Source of the DNA: Sphingobacterium sp. UBA7855
Lineage (GTDB): Bacteria > Bacteroidota > Bacteroidia > Sphingobacteriales > Sphingobacteriaceae
Assembly: GCA_002500745.1 (NCBI GenBank)
Contig: DLST01000011.1
Span: 186,001 to 250,000, forward strand
Length of the DNA: 64,000 nt
Reading direction: 5' to 3'
Shown here piece by piece: positions 62,974-64,000 of the stretch (its first letter is position 1; each line of letters starts with the position of its first letter). The notes beneath the pieces were generated by a model, which saw nothing but the letters and a program-made list of their open reading frames with translations, ran no database searches and was not told the DNA's origin. A program made the translations under genes and the position numbers.

Positions 62974-64000
62974 TATGACATACTGAACTTCGTGAGCTTC
63001 TGTGAGCTGAGGAACATCCAAACTACCGAGCATTTTATCTAAGACTGCATCAGGTAATGGATATTCTCGATCTCTATTCTGTGTTCGCCATACCTGATAG
63101 GGTTTTTCGATATACAATAATTTAACATAGGCTTTGTAGCCAACAAAAAGATCGATCAGCTGCTGACGCATTTGGGAAGTTATATTCGTGGCATTCCAGA
63201 TAAAATCTTGTCCACAGCGCAAATATTTTTTTGCCTGTTCTTTTGCTTCTTGTATGACCCATCCATTTCTCCTTTTATCAGTGGGATCAATTCGATATTT
63301 GCGTCTGATATCATCCAGGCTAATAACGGGGATATCTGCATTCATTTTTTGAATATGATAGTCTTTACCCATCCCTGGCAGCCCTGAAAGAACGATTACT
63401 GTAGATTTAAACGTATCAAAAGGAACATAATCGACGTAGTTGTCATTTCCATTAAAATAAGTAAATCGAGCATTTTCTGTTAAAAAGGGCCGAGGCCCAT
63501 TCCAGCAGCCAACCTCCTTGCTATACAGTTCAAACATATCCAACGCATAAAGCAGTGTATCCAGATCGCGACAATATCTACCTTTGGCATCTGCTTCAGC
63601 CAACAGTTTGAGCTGACTCATATCTACAGCGAGCGAAGCCTCCAGGGCGCTTTTCATTGGATCAACTTTTTCCATAAGCCATAATGGCAAACCATGGTAG
63701 CGTACCAAAGACACAATTTGCTCCCGTATGACGAAAGGAGTCTCCACATCACGAAACAAAATCTCCCGCGTGGTTTTCGCCCCTTTTTTAGCGTGATTTG
63801 GCGAACTGATACGGCCATCTGATCCGATGATGGTGGTGGACCTTTTTTCGACATCATGCAATAAGGCCGAAGCCCAGATCAACTCCTGTTTTTGCCGGTT
63901 CAGCTTTTGGTATTCAGGTAGCTCTTGAAGCTGCTGAAGAACCATTTGTGTATGAATTGCTACATTGCCTTCTGCATGATGCAAAGGATCCTGCTGTACC
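62968..64000 (-). CDS. HD-domain plus P-loop kinase protein, amino end outside the window
   Basis: The frame is open to the window edge (VQQDPLHHAEGNV), so the TTG at 63984 is not the start. The visible 343 residues have an HD phosphohydrolase domain (HHAEGN-VAIHTQMV, then ALLHDVEKRS) and a C-terminal AAA_33/polynucleotide kinase-like domain with P-loop GLPGMGKD followed by ISLDDIRRKYRI. Such fusions of a nucleic acid phosphatase-like domain with a 5'-kinase are seen beside RNA ligases in Bacteroidota RNA repair loci; any ligase gene would be to the right of the window. Confidence 0.8.
   Translation of the reverse strand, partial: VQQDPLHHAEGNVAIHTQMVLQQLQELPEYQKLNRQKQELIWASALLHDVEKRSTTIIGSDGRISSPNHAKKGAKTTREILFRDVETPFVIREQIVSLVRYHGLPLWLMEKVDPMKSALEASLAVDMSQLKLLAEADAKGRYCRDLDTLLYALDMFELYSKEVGCWNGPRPFLTENARFTYFNGNDNYVDYVPFDTFKSTVIVLSGLPGMGKDYHIQKMNADIPVISLDDIRRKYRIDPTDKRRNGWVIQEAKEQAKKYLRCGQDFIWNATNITSQMRQQLIDLFVGYKAYVKLLYIEKPYQVWRTQNRDREYPLPDAVLDKMLGSLDVPQLTEAHEVQYVIQ

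Overview
The window reads as chromosome of a Bacteroidota bacterium, most likely Sphingobacterium or a close relative in the Sphingobacteriaceae. The reasons are two SusC/SusD pairs, a SusR-like membrane-spanning regulator, DUF2480, DUF1080 and DUF885 proteins, and promoters of the Bacteroidota type (a -33 TTTG-like box about 19-21 bases from a TAnnTTTG -7 box). No rRNA, tRNA, CRISPR array or prophage was seen. Genus assignment is inference from protein character.

Layout. 1-2000: the tail of a DapA-family gene and a Bcr/CflA drug exporter with a possible leader peptide. 2395-14002: a glycan utilisation locus made of a membrane-spanning regulator, SusC, SusD, a GH144-type lipoprotein and a GH3 beta-glucosidase; the GH144 plus GH3 pairing suggests beta-1,2-glucan. 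14111-20360: an orphan diheme cytochrome, cytochrome bd oxidase (cydAB) and a TPR histidine kinase with a NarL-type response regulator. 20707-23206: a sodA - DUF2480 - FMN reductase operon divergent from a SufR-like cysteine-rich regulator, with two strong palindromes between them. 23291-25184: a TetR regulator and a FabF paralogue that carry matching 14-bp operator-like sites.

25549-48569: after an IS982 remnant comes a second SusCD pair and an AraC regulator, then a plus-strand run of Xaa-Pro aminopeptidase, DPP-IV-like peptidase and M1 aminopeptidase. These converge on a seven-gene minus-strand operon that holds a complete trans-4-hydroxyproline catabolic pathway (deaminase, semialdehyde dehydrogenase, epimerase, oxidase) plus a DUF885 hydrolase, an amino acid permease and an S9 peptidase. 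Together they look like a system for taking up and burning proline/hydroxyproline-rich peptides such as collagen fragments.

48939-56533: a heavy-metal RND efflux operon led by its own two-component system. 56749-64000: an HxlR remnant, a DinB protein, a Tat-exported Gfo/Idh oxidoreductase with a tandem DUF1080 protein, an unknown protein, an internally deleted Crp/Fnr pseudogene, an STM3941-like membrane protein and a truncated HD plus P-loop kinase.

The most striking unexplained signal is a 65-base block, identical base for base, that occurs three times (2097-2161, 25239-25303, 57644-57708). Each copy sits exactly 6 bases after a TAnnTTTG -7 box and ends in a 10-bp terminator stem with a C-rich loop. 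The promoters differ while the block is invariant, which is what a multi-copy small RNA family would look like.
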